64,000 bases of DNA from positions 1 to 64,000 of the forward strand of contig JBMFJH010000002.1 of NCBI GenBank assembly GCA_049973945.1, written 5' to 3'. A program made the translations under genes and the position numbers. The DNA is from Acd1 sp049973945. GTDB taxonomy: Archaea; Thermoproteota; Thermoprotei_A; Sulfolobales; Sulfolobaceae. The notes under the pieces are model-generated. The model did no database searches. It was not told the origin of the DNA and worked only from the letters and a program-made list of their open reading frames with translations. The stretch's first letter is position 1; the number at the start of each line of letters is the position of its first letter. This document shows positions 8,760-17,120 of this stretch, one piece after another.

Positions 8760-9725
8760 ATGGCAACCGATTACTTGGGTTTCTTCGGCACTCTGACAGC
8801 GCTCATGGTGATTTCCATCGTCATGGCCAAGGCCGGGGAGTCCTTAGCCGCTAGGCTGGGGAGCTCATTCGGAGGGGGAGTGTTGCTGGGCCTGGCGACG
8901 GCCCTCCCTGAAACAGTACTGGTTGTCGGGGCTTTGCTATTAGGACAGCCCGGGGCGGCGATCAGTAGCGCGGTAGGGGCCAACGCCATGTTGATGACCT
9001 TGGGCGTGGGTCTCCTGGGGGTCGTCTTCCTACTGAAGTACGCTGAACCGATATACATGTTAGGCAATTACTCCTTGGAGCTGAAATTCCTGGTCTTGCC
9101 CACCCTCGCCGTCGCCGCACTCGTCCTCGCAGAGTACGCTTTCGTCTCCGTCCACGCTTTCCTTGAAGTCCCCCTCGGGATCATCCTCATACTCATGTAC
9201 TTCGCATACGTGTACCTGTCCTACAAGGGGAGGAAGCCGGAGGCGTTCGAGGGTCACGAGGTGAAGACTAAGACCCATACGGCCTTAGCCCTGCTTTTCG
9301 CTTCGGGAGCGGCCGCAGTAATAGTGACGCCTTTCTTCCTCCACTACACCGAGAGGGTCTCCCTGCTGATAGGCGTGCCCTACGACTTGCTGGTTTACGT
9401 GGTGACCCCCATAGCAGCTGAGCTCGAGGAGAAGCTCTCGGCTTACGTGATGGTCTTCAGGTCGAAGCTATTGGGATCCCCTGCGCTCTACAGCTTCGTG
9501 GGGAGCAAGATAGAGAACGCGACCGTCCTGGTAGGCCTTATCCTCCTGAGCTCGCCCAAGGCCGTAGACTATTGGCCGTTGCTCTTGGTCTTGATAGTAT
9601 CGAACCTCTTCGGGGCCGCGATCATGAAGGACGGGAAGCTCTCGTGGGCAGAGTCAGCTCTCGGATTAGTCCTCTACGGTATGCTCACGTACTTCCTCTA
9701 CTTAATGGGCGTGGCGCTTCACTGA
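8760..9725 (+). CDS. CaCA-family cation/proton or sodium/calcium exchanger
   Basis: A 321-residue polytopic membrane protein with about ten TM segments in two inverted halves. The alpha-1 repeat has GLATALPETVLVVGALLL (about residues 44-61) and alpha-2 has TPIAAELEEKLSAY and GSKIENATVLVGLIL, the acidic and small residues lining the ion path in the Ca2+:cation antiporter superfamily. A TATA box (ATTTTTAAGC, about 8727-8736) lies about 28 bases before the ATG, so the transcript is leaderless. It ends three bases before the convergent NAD-binding gene. The transported ion (Ca2+, Mn2+, other) cannot be told from sequence. Confidence 0.85.
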   Translation: MATDYLGFFGTLTALMVISIVMAKAGESLAARLGSSFGGGVLLGLATALPETVLVVGALLLGQPGAAISSAVGANAMLMTLGVGLLGVVFLLKYAEPIYMLGNYSLELKFLVLPTLAVAALVLAEYAFVSVHAFLEVPLGIILILMYFAYVYLSYKGRKPEAFEGHEVKTKTHTALALLFASGAAAVIVTPFFLHYTERVSLLIGVPYDLLVYVVTPIAAELEEKLSAYVMVFRSKLLGSPALYSFVGSKIENATVLVGLILLSSPKAVDYWPLLLVLIVSNLFGAAIMKDGKLSWAESALGLVLYGMLTYFLYLMGVALH

Positions 9726-9727
9726 GC

Positions 9728-10693
9728 TCACTCCGGCACCAGCCTCCCGGTCTCGTCCAGCAACTTCAGGAACTTGGCGTTCTCTCTAATGTCGTCCTCG
9801 ACGAACGTGGGGTTCTTCACGAAGTCCTTCGTCCGCTGGCACGAGAACTCGTAGTCGAGGTACCTCAGCAGGGGCCTGGCGTCCTCCGGGATGTTCCACT
9901 GTGACAAGTTCTGCAGGAACGAGGGGACGGGGAGTTCGAAGCACTTCTTCCCCAGGCCTTGGCAGTACAGCCTTATCACGTCCGAGGCCCCCACCTTCTC
10001 GCACTCGGTGACGTACAAGTAGTCCGTCTCGGGCCTCTCCTCGAGCAGGGCGTCTATTACGGCGGCTATGTACCTCACGTTCACGGGTTGGACGGCGATG
10101 TTGACCTTCGGGACTATCCTCCGCTTCGCGAACTTGTACAGGGTTATGAACTGCCTGTGGGCGGCCGCCCACCCGTAGGCCAGGGTGGGCCTGAGGATTG
10201 CCTTCCTCACTTTCGACTGCAACACGGCCTTCTCGCCCATCAGCTTGCTCTCCTCGAACGCGGTCTGCGGCTCTAGGCCGAAGCCGTGGGGGTACTCCTC
10301 GACGACTTTTTTCTCCTTCTGGCCCAGACTCGCCGCGCTTATGTGGACGAAGAACGCGTTGGGGTTCGCGTCCTCTATTAGCTTCGCCAGAGCCTTGGGA
10401 ACCGCGTAATTGGCCTCCTTCAGCTCCCTCTCGGAACCCTGGATCGCCCCGACGAAGTTGACCACGGCGTCGCTCCTCTTGATCACTTCCCTGAGCCTTT
10501 CCACGTCCTTGAGCGGGTCGAGCTGGACGAACTTCACGCCGAAGTAGGACAGGTCCTCGTAGTAGGCCCTTTTAACCGGGTGCGAGGGAGGTAGGGCACG
10601 CTCTCGGGTAGTTATAGTGATCTCGTGCTTCTTCGACAGCAGGAACGCGACTGAGTAGGAGATGAACCCGAAGCCCACGAAGGTAAGCTTCAA
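9728..10693 (-). CDS. NAD(P)-binding epimerase/dehydratase family protein (atypical SDR)
   Basis: A 321-residue extended/atypical short-chain dehydrogenase. The N-terminus MKLTFVGFGFISYSVAF is a Rossmann nucleotide loop with FGFIS where canonical forms have GGTGFIG; VVNFVGAIQGSE follows beta-4, and the region around ISAASLGQKE and TAFEESKLMGEK carries the S...E-S-K arrangement of NDUFA9/YwnB-like proteins, which lack the usual YxxxK and often bind NAD(P)H structurally. It may act in nucleotide-sugar or quinone metabolism, or as a complex I-like accessory protein. It stands alone on this strand. Confidence 0.75.
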   Translation of the reverse strand: MKLTFVGFGFISYSVAFLLSKKHEITITTRERALPPSHPVKRAYYEDLSYFGVKFVQLDPLKDVERLREVIKRSDAVVNFVGAIQGSERELKEANYAVPKALAKLIEDANPNAFFVHISAASLGQKEKKVVEEYPHGFGLEPQTAFEESKLMGEKAVLQSKVRKAILRPTLAYGWAAAHRQFITLYKFAKRRIVPKVNIAVQPVNVRYIAAVIDALLEERPETDYLYVTECEKVGASDVIRLYCQGLGKKCFELPVPSFLQNLSQWNIPEDARPLLRYLDYEFSCQRTKDFVKNPTFVEDDIRENAKFLKLLDETGRLVPE

Positions 10694-10838
10694 GATCCGA
10701 CTCCCTCACTACAATTAGTTTAGTGAAACCAAACTTAAAAAAAGAAGTAATTCACGCACTCGGTCGAGGACTGGTGCTGAGGGCGTCACTCGTTGTTTCT
10801 GGCGTAAGCGCCCCCATCCTCTTAATCAACGCGATTAC

Positions 10839-11143
10839 TTAGCCCAGCTCCCTCTGGAAGTCCTCGTTCCTCAATTCGCTGAGGAGCTTCGTCAAGGTGA
10901 CCCAGCCCCCGGTATGACTACCCTCTTTACTTCCCACCACTCAGCGTGACGACGTACTTACCGCTGGCCACCTCGACTTTCAACACCCTGTACTTCGTCT
11001 TGGAAATGAACCTCTCGAGTTCCTTCACCTTTCATTCCGCGTCGAGGATCGCCTCCAAGACCTCGTCCTCTCGCAATTGCTCAAGGTACGATAGTATCTC
11101 CCCCGTTGTGGAGTCGCGCGAGTTTACGTTCGAATATCTGACC
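10839..11143 (-). pseudogene. Decayed remnants of one or two short genes
   Basis: The 604 bases between 10694 and 11297 have no intact gene. On the minus strand from about 11143, one frame reads a helical segment (EILSYLEQLREDEVLEAILDAE), hits TGA, and continues as KVKELERFISKTKYRVLKV and VASGKYVVTLSGGK to TAA at 10927. Codon use matches the neighbouring genes, so the TGA looks like a recent nonsense change. A second short piece, TKLLSELRNEDFQRELG, ends at TAA 10839-10841. I do not recognise the family. The rest of the gap is the AT-rich stretch 11160-11231 and the hairpin at 11232-11250. Confidence 0.45.
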
Positions 11144-11231
11144 TAGTATACACCTTCAATTCGGGTTCACAAGTTACTAATTTTATTATGAAAAAAATAA
11201 AACGTATTTTTTACTTTTTTATGAAAACACT

Positions 11232-11250
11232 GGGGGTACGCCCCCCCCCC
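11232..11250. other. G5/C10 hairpin tract in an AT-rich gap
   Basis: GGGGG, TACG and a run of ten C can fold as a short stem with a tetraloop. It follows 70 bases of A/T-rich DNA and precedes the FAU-1 promoter (TTTTAAC near 11273). It could be a slippage-prone homopolymer or a transcript end; no gene crosses it. Confidence 0.4.
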
Positions 11251-11297
11251 ACGGCGACGCCCAGACTTGAGCGTTTTAACCCGCCGAGGGCCAAGTT

Positions 11298-12590
11298 ATG
11301 TCAGGGTTGAGGGTAAGGGTAAGGGGGATACATGCTACTGCCCTAACTAAGCTCCTCAAGGACTCGGGATACGAGGTAGTCCAGCAGTCCGAAGTCATAG
11401 CGGAGAGGTTCGGCGAGAAGGTAAGGGACGTAGCCGACTCGACCGTCAAGGAGATGGAAGAAGACAAAGGAGTGCTCTTCGCTATGGGCGAAGACCTGAG
11501 CGGGTGGTTGAGGAAGACCTTACCCTACAGCTTCGTCTGGAAGTCCCCCGTCAAGCTCTACAGCGTTATAGAGCCCAGAGACTGTAGCTTTGAAGGCCTT
11601 AGGGTCGAGCCGTGCCTCGAGAAGGGTTTAGTAGTGAGGCCTCCCCTCGACGGGGCCATTCGCCTGGACGAGCCGAAAGCCGTGGGGAAGTACGCGATGG
11701 TCTGGAGGGGGAAGGGCAGGACTTACTTCTCGGAGCACATCCCGAGGGACGAGAGGACTCTCCTCCTTTCAATAAGCCTGCCTTGGAACAGGAAGGGCTA
11801 CGACGTGAAGTGGAGGAGCAACGCGAAGGAAGCGAGTGCGGAAGAGCTGAAAGAGGAGCTGTCGAGGCTTGCAATGAGGTTCGACCTGGGGGACTTCAGG
11901 AACCAGGGGGAGGACTTCGCAGTGGCCGTCTTGTCGCTACCGGACAAGCTGAAGCTGGACGAGGTGAGGGGCCAGATCGTCAGGACGTCCAGGTTCCACC
12001 ACATGGTCAAGGCCAGCGACTCGGTTCTGGCGGACAAGCTGGACGAGGGGGTAGTAGACGTGAAAGAGGCCCTAAGGTCGCTGTTGGGCGAGAGAGTCGC
12101 CATAGACCACGTCAAGGCGCCATACATCGTCAGGAGGCTTAAGCCCGGGGAGCTGGTCGAGTTCCGGACTGACGGCGTGGACTACTACCTAGTCCTGAGG
12201 AGGGAGCTGACCCCCGGGGGGCGCTACGACGTGTTGGACGTTGAGATAGGGGAGGGCGACTACGACGAGTTCCACCTGAGCTCGCGGACTTTCTACGGGG
12301 TGCACGTGTATAAGGACCAAGGAGGGAAAGTGAAGGGGGTCTTGGTCAACGTGTCGACCCCAGCGGAGATACTGAGGAACAGGGTCAGGTATCTAGACCT
12401 CGAGGTGGACGTTGGCCTGGTTAACGGCCGAGTGGTGTTGGCGGACGAGCGCGAGTTAGAGGCCAAGAAGGAGTGGATGGGCGACGAGCTGTATATGGTC
12501 GCGAAACGTACGGCAGAACGCGTCGCCAAGGTCTTGTCTGGTGACTCTTTCGAGCCTTTGTTGGAGGATATGAGGGTGACGCCCGCGTAA
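11298..12590 (+). CDS. FAU-1-like RNA-binding protein / RNase E-G type ribonuclease (DUF402)
   Basis: A 430-residue archaeal FAU-1 family protein, a distant RNase E/G relative that binds AU-rich RNA and has been linked to 5S rRNA processing. The N-terminal half (MSGLRVRVRGIHATALTKLL; about 1-110) resembles the S1-like part, and the C-terminal half (about 275-400: KAPYIVRRLKPGELVEFRT, YDVLDVEIGEGDYDEFHL) is the DUF402 beta-barrel. Length agrees with the family (around 430-470). TTTTAAC about 27 bases before the ATG indicates a leaderless message. A small hypothetical gene follows after a new TATA box. Confidence 0.8.
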   Translation: MSGLRVRVRGIHATALTKLLKDSGYEVVQQSEVIAERFGEKVRDVADSTVKEMEEDKGVLFAMGEDLSGWLRKTLPYSFVWKSPVKLYSVIEPRDCSFEGLRVEPCLEKGLVVRPPLDGAIRLDEPKAVGKYAMVWRGKGRTYFSEHIPRDERTLLLSISLPWNRKGYDVKWRSNAKEASAEELKEELSRLAMRFDLGDFRNQGEDFAVAVLSLPDKLKLDEVRGQIVRTSRFHHMVKASDSVLADKLDEGVVDVKEALRSLLGERVAIDHVKAPYIVRRLKPGELVEFRTDGVDYYLVLRRELTPGGRYDVLDVEIGEGDYDEFHLSSRTFYGVHVYKDQGGKVKGVLVNVSTPAEILRNRVRYLDLEVDVGLVNGRVVLADERELEAKKEWMGDELYMVAKRTAERVAKVLSGDSFEPLLEDMRVTPA

Positions 12591-12620
12591 CTCTAAATAC
12601 TCAGGCGAGGATATGCTCTC

Positions 12621-12938
12621 GTGGCGAGGGTATACAAGTACGGGGACTACTACATAGCTGGGGTGTCCCACGCGGTTCCTGGCTACTTCCAGGACGTCGT
12701 CTTCATCTACAAGTCGGGGAACACGTGGAGCGCCGTGAGCGCGGAGAGGTTCAGGGCGAGCGACCCCAAGCTCGAGAGGATCAAGGAGGCCATAAAGTAC
12801 GCGACCCACGAGGACGACCTGAAGGAAGCGTTCGCCAAGCTCGAGAAGGAGGGGATAAAGGTAGAGGAAGTCCAGAACCCGCCCTTCCCCCTGAAGATGA
12901 TCGAGGGCAGGGTGAAGATCCAGGAGGAGATAGACTGA
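12621..12938 (+). CDS. Conserved small hypothetical protein
   Basis: A 105-residue soluble protein of mixed charge with no signal peptide. The first half is beta-rich (MARVYKYGDYYIAGVSHAVP), the second helical (KEAFAKLEKEGIKVEEVQ). I do not recognise a family. The start is GTG 12621; CTAAATA about 25 bases upstream, just after the FAU-1 stop, gives it its own leaderless promoter. Codon use matches its neighbours, so the frame is credible. Its end is 20 bases from the convergent methyltransferase-like gene. Confidence 0.7.
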   Translation: MARVYKYGDYYIAGVSHAVPGYFQDVVFIYKSGNTWSAVSAERFRASDPKLERIKEAIKYATHEDDLKEAFAKLEKEGIKVEEVQNPPFPLKMIEGRVKIQEEID

Positions 12939-12957
12939 TCAGACTAAGGTCCCGACA

Positions 12958-13548
12958 TCACCGCTCAGTCCCGCAGAGTCTCCTCATTTTACCCTCGAAT
13001 ATCCAGAACCTGTCCTTAAATCTCACCCTCGTGACGTCGAACTTGACCGAGAGGAGCTTCACTCCGTCCTCCGGGTTCACTCCGCCGATCGAGGGATCCG
13101 GTAAGATGAGGGTTACGACCCCTCCTGGCTTGAGCAACCTGCAGGCCTCGTTAATGACGTCCCTGGAGGTCACGTTGACCACGTAAATCATCTTGAAAGA
13201 CCTGTCGCGGAAAGGGAGTGGGACGAGGGCCTGAACGGCGTCATCGCTCAGGGCTAAAGCTTCGCCCCCCGTCACCGTTATTCCGCCAGAAAGGGGGTAG
13301 CCGATGACCAAGGAGTCGTCTTCAGCTGCGAACAAAACCGGAGCCGTTCGACCCGCGCGCCCGGTAAGGACTTCAGCCACGTTCGTGAGCAGGAAGTAGT
13401 CCCCCGGCAGGGCAAGTACCCCGCCGAGGTCGAAGCGGGTCGACATGTCTCTCAAGTCGAAGTAACCCAGCTCTTCCCAGTAAGAGTTGAGCTTGTAGAC
13501 GAGTTTTCCCCCCTTAACGGATCGACCCTCAGCGAGAAATATTTTCAC
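12958..13548 (-). CDS. Class I SAM methyltransferase-like protein
   Basis: A 196-residue protein with the late part of a class I methyltransferase fold: VPLPFRDRSFKMIYVVNVT (motif IV region) and EACRLLKPGGVVTLILPDP (motif V/VI, LKPGG). The usual early glycine-rich motif I is weak; VLALPGDYFLLTN and LFAAEDDSLVIGYPLSGGI take its place. It may be a degenerate member that binds but does not methylate. No neighbour points to a substrate. It stands alone, followed by a two-CBS protein. Confidence 0.65.
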   Translation of the reverse strand: MKIFLAEGRSVKGGKLVYKLNSYWEELGYFDLRDMSTRFDLGGVLALPGDYFLLTNVAEVLTGRAGRTAPVLFAAEDDSLVIGYPLSGGITVTGGEALALSDDAVQALVPLPFRDRSFKMIYVVNVTSRDVINEACRLLKPGGVVTLILPDPSIGGVNPEDGVKLLSVKFDVTRVRFKDRFWIFEGKMRRLCGTER

Positions 13549-13584
13549 GGGAAAAAATTACGCTTGGGAAATATTTAGGCTTCC

Positions 13585-13959
13585 TCAGAGGACTAGGGCC
13601 TTCGGCAGGTCGGTTATCGAGAACATCCCCACGATGACGCCCTCCTTGTTCCTCACGGGCAAGTGCCTTATCTTGTTCTTGGTCATTATCTCCGCCGCCG
13701 CGAACACGTCGGTGTCCTCGTCCACCGTTATCAGGTTGCCCATGGTCGCGGCGAGCCTCACAGGGTCGTTTGGCCCCAGCCCCTGGGCCAGCGCCTTCAG
13801 CGCGTCCCTGTCCGTGAAGATCCCCTTCGGCTCGCCGTCGACTACCACCAACACTGAGCCGAAGCCCCTCTCTACCAGTAGCTTGGCCACTTCCTGGAGG
13901 CTGGTGTTCGCGTCCACCATCAGCACGGGACTGGACATGTAGTCCCTGACCTTTTTCAT
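13585..13959 (-). CDS. Two-CBS-domain protein
   Basis: A single Bateman pair of about 124 residues: MKKVRDYMSSPVLMVDANTS opens CBS1, GIFTDRDALKALA closes it, and GMFSITDLPKAL closes CBS2. The frame continues upstream to 14037, but the added 26 residues are not CBS-like and ATG 13959 gives the standard family start, so that was chosen. It likely binds an adenine nucleotide as a dimer and regulates an unknown partner. It lies between a methyltransferase-like gene and a DsbA-like gene on the same strand. Confidence 0.85.
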   Translation of the reverse strand: MKKVRDYMSSPVLMVDANTSLQEVAKLLVERGFGSVLVVVDGEPKGIFTDRDALKALAQGLGPNDPVRLAATMGNLITVDEDTDVFAAAEIMTKNKIRHLPVRNKEGVIVGMFSITDLPKALVL

Positions 13960-14058
13960 GGCCTTTCGGTCTCTGTACGCACCTTCGATTGATAAACTTA
14001 TCTGAAATGTGAATTTAATCAGGGCTCCGACCGGCAACCGCGAGTTTATACTATACCG

Positions 14059-14733
14059 TCACGACTCCCAGTAGGCCTTCAGCTCTACCCTCTTCGGCTC
14101 CCCGTACCTGAGGAAGTCCTCTATCACCGTCCTCAAAGCGTCTTCGCTCTGCAACCCCCTCAGGATGTAGAGGTCGTTGACCAGAATCGCCGGGACGCCC
14201 CTGATCCCCCTGGCCTTGGCCTCAGCCTCGTCCTCCTCGTAGGCTAGGAGGCTCTTCCTCGACCTGTAGACCTGCCTGAACTCGTTCGGGTTCAGCCCTA
14301 CTCTTTCGGCCACGCTCGCCAACACGTCCTCATCCGCTATGTCCTGCCCCTCCTCGAAGAACGCCTTCTGTGCCTCCTCGAAGAACCTCCCGTGGGCCTC
14401 GTTGCCGCCTATGATTTCCGCCGCCTTGCAGGCCCTCAAGGGGGGCACCGACCACACGTAGGAGAACTTGGCCCTCCTCTTGACCCCCTCCAGGTCGTAC
14501 TCCGGGATGTACCTCTTGATTATCTCGAACTCCCTGAAGAAGACCTGCCTCGCCTCCTCCTCCGTGAACGCTATCGCCTTCAGATCGTCGAGCTCGGGGA
14601 TGATTGCGAAGGCCTTGTGGACTACCTTCACCTCTTCCTTCGGGAACCCCTCGAGAACCTTCTTGAGCCTGTAGTTCTGAACGTAGCAGAAGGGGCAGAT
14701 CACGTCGTGGTAAAAGGTCAAGGTGACTGCCAT
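14059..14733 (-). CDS. DsbA-family (FrnE-like) thiol oxidoreductase
   Basis: A 224-residue thioredoxin-fold protein with the helical insertion of the DsbA/FrnE group. The active site is CPFC near residue 14 (FYHDVICPFCYVQNYRL), and the cis-proline loop is RGIRGVPAILVND near residue 180. There is no signal peptide, so it acts in the cytoplasm, where thermophilic crenarchaea often have disulfide-bonded proteins. FrnE-type proteins are oxidoreductases or isomerases, and the specific reaction is unknown. The promoter region (TTTTAAA at about 14765-14771) is shared with the divergent CBS gene. Confidence 0.85.
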   Translation of the reverse strand: MAVTLTFYHDVICPFCYVQNYRLKKVLEGFPKEEVKVVHKAFAIIPELDDLKAIAFTEEEARQVFFREFEIIKRYIPEYDLEGVKRRAKFSYVWSVPPLRACKAAEIIGGNEAHGRFFEEAQKAFFEEGQDIADEDVLASVAERVGLNPNEFRQVYRSRKSLLAYEEDEAEAKARGIRGVPAILVNDLYILRGLQSEDALRTVIEDFLRYGEPKRVELKAYWES

Positions 14734-14794
14734 CCCGTTACGGTTAAGCGGTTACCGCTTATGCGTTTTAAATCCGACCCAGTATTATTGACCG

Positions 14795-15526
14795 ATGAAA
14801 GTCAAGGAAATAATGAGCGTGAGGGTAATCTCCGTCCCCCCTCAGGCTAAGGTGATCGAGGCCATCGAGACCATGCTACTGAACAACGTCAGGAGGCTCC
14901 TCATCGAGGGGGGCATGATAGTGACTATAAGGGACTTAGTGTACAACTGGGGGAGGCTGAACGACTCCGTCGCGAGCGTGGCGACGAAGGACCTCCTATT
15001 CGTCGACCCCGAGGTGGACGTAGTCGAGGCCGCGAAGATCATGACCGCGAAGGGGGTCGGCTCGCTGCTAGTTGGCGACGGGGTGAAGGTAGAGGGGATC
15101 GTCACTGAGAGGGACTTGCTGAAGGCTTTGAGGCCCGGCAGGGAGGTCGTAGTCAAGGACGTCATGAACCCAGACCCGCTCATCACGACCATGGACGAGT
15201 ACCTGAGCGAGGTCGTCGACTTGATGAAGGAGAGGTGGACTAGGCACGCCGTCGTGGTCAAGGACGACAGGCCCGTCGGAGTCGTTTCAGTCAGGGACAT
15301 AGCTAGGGCCTTGAGCGCGTCGAGGAACTTGAGGAAGACGAAAGTCGACGAGTTCATGACGATCAGGGTTCTCTCCGCGGAGGAGACGGCCAGCCTAGAG
15401 AAGGTCAGAGAAGTGATGGCGACCCACAACGTCGGCTACGTGCCGATAGTGAACAAGGAAGGGAAGCTAGTGGGGGGGATAGGGGAGAAGGACTTGCTCG
15501 CCTCGATAGTGGTCAGCCTTTTCTGA
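14795..15526 (+). CDS. Four-CBS-domain protein
   Basis: A 243-residue protein consisting of four CBS modules: MKVKEIMSVRVISVPPQAKV starts the first, and GIVTERDLL, GVVSVRDIA and GGIGEKDLL close later ones. The first module is shortened (TIRDLVYNW). No effector domain is attached. ATG 14795 lies 27 bases after TTTTAAA, so it is leaderless. Its last 14 bases overlap the convergent VWA gene. With the CBS genes at 3001, 5939 and 13585 it makes an unusually dense set of nucleotide-sensing modules close to the phospho-signalling genes arnA/arnB. Confidence 0.88.
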   Translation: MKVKEIMSVRVISVPPQAKVIEAIETMLLNNVRRLLIEGGMIVTIRDLVYNWGRLNDSVASVATKDLLFVDPEVDVVEAAKIMTAKGVGSLLVGDGVKVEGIVTERDLLKALRPGREVVVKDVMNPDPLITTMDEYLSEVVDLMKERWTRHAVVVKDDRPVGVVSVRDIARALSASRNLRKTKVDEFMTIRVLSAEETASLEKVREVMATHNVGYVPIVNKEGKLVGGIGEKDLLASIVVSLF

Positions 15527-16607
15527 GCACTTTCGTGGTCTCGGCCAAGAGGTCTTTGCTGTCGCCCTCCGAAACGAACTTCCTCGTGGCCGCCACCAAG
15601 TCCTCCCTCTTCGTCTTCGCGGCCAGCTCCGCGAGTTCCATAGCTATCTGCGTCGCCTCCTTCGACCCTTCCTCCAGCTTCTCGGAGTACAGCTTCAGCA
15701 GGGCGAAGTACCTGACCTCGTCCTCCACCGACTGGTCTACTGAGGCCTCGACCGCACTGTCCTGGGCCCTGGCGAAAGTCAAGGGGACGTTGACCACCTT
15801 CTCGCTGTTGTCGGCCGGCTCCACGTAGGCCACGCTCACGTACACCGTCGTGGCCATCTCTCCTGGAGGGACGTTGAGGTAGGCGTAGATGCTCACCGTG
15901 TTGTTGATGAAGGGGAAGGTCACCGGGTTGCCGGCGTAGTTTATGACCTCGGCGCCGCTGGGCAAAGCCACCCTCACGTTGTAGGCCGCGACCTGGTCTA
16001 CCCTTTCGCTCTCGAAAACCGCGGGAAGGGACTTCACGTCCACCACGTGGTAGAACCTGCCGTTCCCTTTGTCGGCCAGCTTCTTCATTATGACCTCGTT
16101 GTAGTCGTTGCCCACGCCTATCGATATGATTTGGACGTTGGCCGGAACCTGCAGGCCGTCGTAGTCGCTCGGCCTCCTCTTGTCCGTGGGCTTCCCGTCG
16201 GATAGTATGATCAGCCTGACTGGCACGTTAACCTTCGCCAAGTACGAGAGCATCTTAGTAAGGGCCTTGTACAGGTTGGTTGTCCCCCCGTAGCTGACCG
16301 GGAGGTTGGCGCTCACGACAGCCCCTGTGACCCCCTCGTACACTTTCGCCAGGTCGTTGGAGAAGTAGTAGACTTCATAGCTGTTCCCCATTGGCAGCTC
16401 CATGACCAGTTTGTGCAACGCCGATATCGCGATCCCCAGTTTGCCCTCCTTCTTCATTGAGGGGCTGTTGTCGATAAGGAACACGTACTTGACCTTCTTT
16501 ACGCTGACCAGGGAGTTCGGCACCAACCTGATGATGGCCGCCACCTGTGTAGGCTTGTTATAGTAGGCCGTCGACCTTGACGCCTTCACCCTAACTATGA
16601 TCCCCAC
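15513..16607 (-). CDS. VWA-domain protein, ArnB paralogue
   Basis: A 364-residue protein with a von Willebrand A domain over about 40-215: the MIDAS residues are DNSPS (in VFLIDNSPSMKKEG), the threonine of GGTTN, and the aspartate of LSDGKPTD. The C-terminal third is a beta region then a helical segment with a TKVL motif near the end. It resembles the neighbouring ArnB-like protein in length and layout but has far fewer T-x-x-L motifs. In Sulfolobus a second VWA gene accompanies the arnA/arnB pair, and its placement here 500 bases upstream on the other strand fits that. It probably binds partner proteins through Mg2+. Confidence 0.8.
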   Translation of the reverse strand: MGIIVRVKASRSTAYYNKPTQVAAIIRLVPNSLVSVKKVKYVFLIDNSPSMKKEGKLGIAISALHKLVMELPMGNSYEVYYFSNDLAKVYEGVTGAVVSANLPVSYGGTTNLYKALTKMLSYLAKVNVPVRLIILSDGKPTDKRRPSDYDGLQVPANVQIISIGVGNDYNEVIMKKLADKGNGRFYHVVDVKSLPAVFESERVDQVAAYNVRVALPSGAEVINYAGNPVTFPFINNTVSIYAYLNVPPGEMATTVYVSVAYVEPADNSEKVVNVPLTFARAQDSAVEASVDQSVEDEVRYFALLKLYSEKLEEGSKEATQIAMELAELAAKTKREDLVAATRKFVSEGDSKDLLAETTKVLRKG

Positions 16608-17088
16608 ACCTCTTCACCCTAGCCTGGGCTCGAGTATAGGACTACTCTCGCGACTGCCCTAATAAACAGGAGTACCGAACTCCCGTAAAGTTCGCCGAAC
16701 CGGTGTCGCCTCGCTTCGCTGAGGCGTTCCCGGCGCGTTGTCACAGAGGTACTGGGACGGCCGACCCGGGAAAGTAAGCCACACGGTCAGGTAAGCCGGG
16801 GAGCTACAGCCGAACTGGGCCGGGTCGCGAACGCCTAATTGAGCCCGCCAGCCTCGTCAGTAATTTCCGAGAAGCCCCCGTAAGCCCCAAACGCGTAGGG
16901 CTTGTCCCGACCGAAAGCGACCGCTGTCAGCTCGGGACAGACGGGTTGAGGGCTAAGCGAACTCGCCCGGGTCGCCTAAAGCTATTGGGGGCGGCGGCTC
17001 CTCGACTTAATGGCGTGCTGATAGTCCGAAAGAGTCCAGCTTATGAAAATTGCTACCTCGTTGATTGCGGTCTAAGTCAGGTTGTGAA
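16608..17088. other. GC-rich gene-free block, possibly an element remnant or structured RNA
   Basis: About 480 bases without an intact gene. The sequence has short inverted repeats, for example GGAGTACCGAACTCC near 16669-16683 and CGCCTC...GAGGCG near 16708-16727. On the minus strand one frame gives protein-like text (CPELTAVAFGRDKPYAFGAY) broken by several stops, which looks like a decayed coding or mobile-element remnant. Conserved SRP or RNase P RNA cores were looked for and not found. The last 40 bases before 17088 are AT-rich and lead into the arnA promoter. Confidence 0.4.
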
Positions 17089-17098
17089 AGACATTTAT
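17089..17098 (+). promoter_or_regulatory. TATA box of arnA
   Basis: CATTTATTAA lies about 25-28 bases before the GTG at 17121, the spacing of a leaderless crenarchaeal promoter. arnB follows with a three-base gap, so this promoter probably serves both genes. Confidence 0.55.
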
Positions 17099-17120
17099 TA
17101 AGGTATTACTAAGTAAGGGC

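Noticed and set aside
16760..16780. CCCGGGAAAGT resembling RNase P conserved region I
   Set aside because: No ACAGAA...GGCTTA counterpart in proper order downstream on the same strand.
16780..16815. GGTCAGG...GGAGC text resembling the SRP RNA domain IV
   Set aside because: The GGAA tetraloop and the conserved AGCAGC partner are missing and the flanks do not pair.
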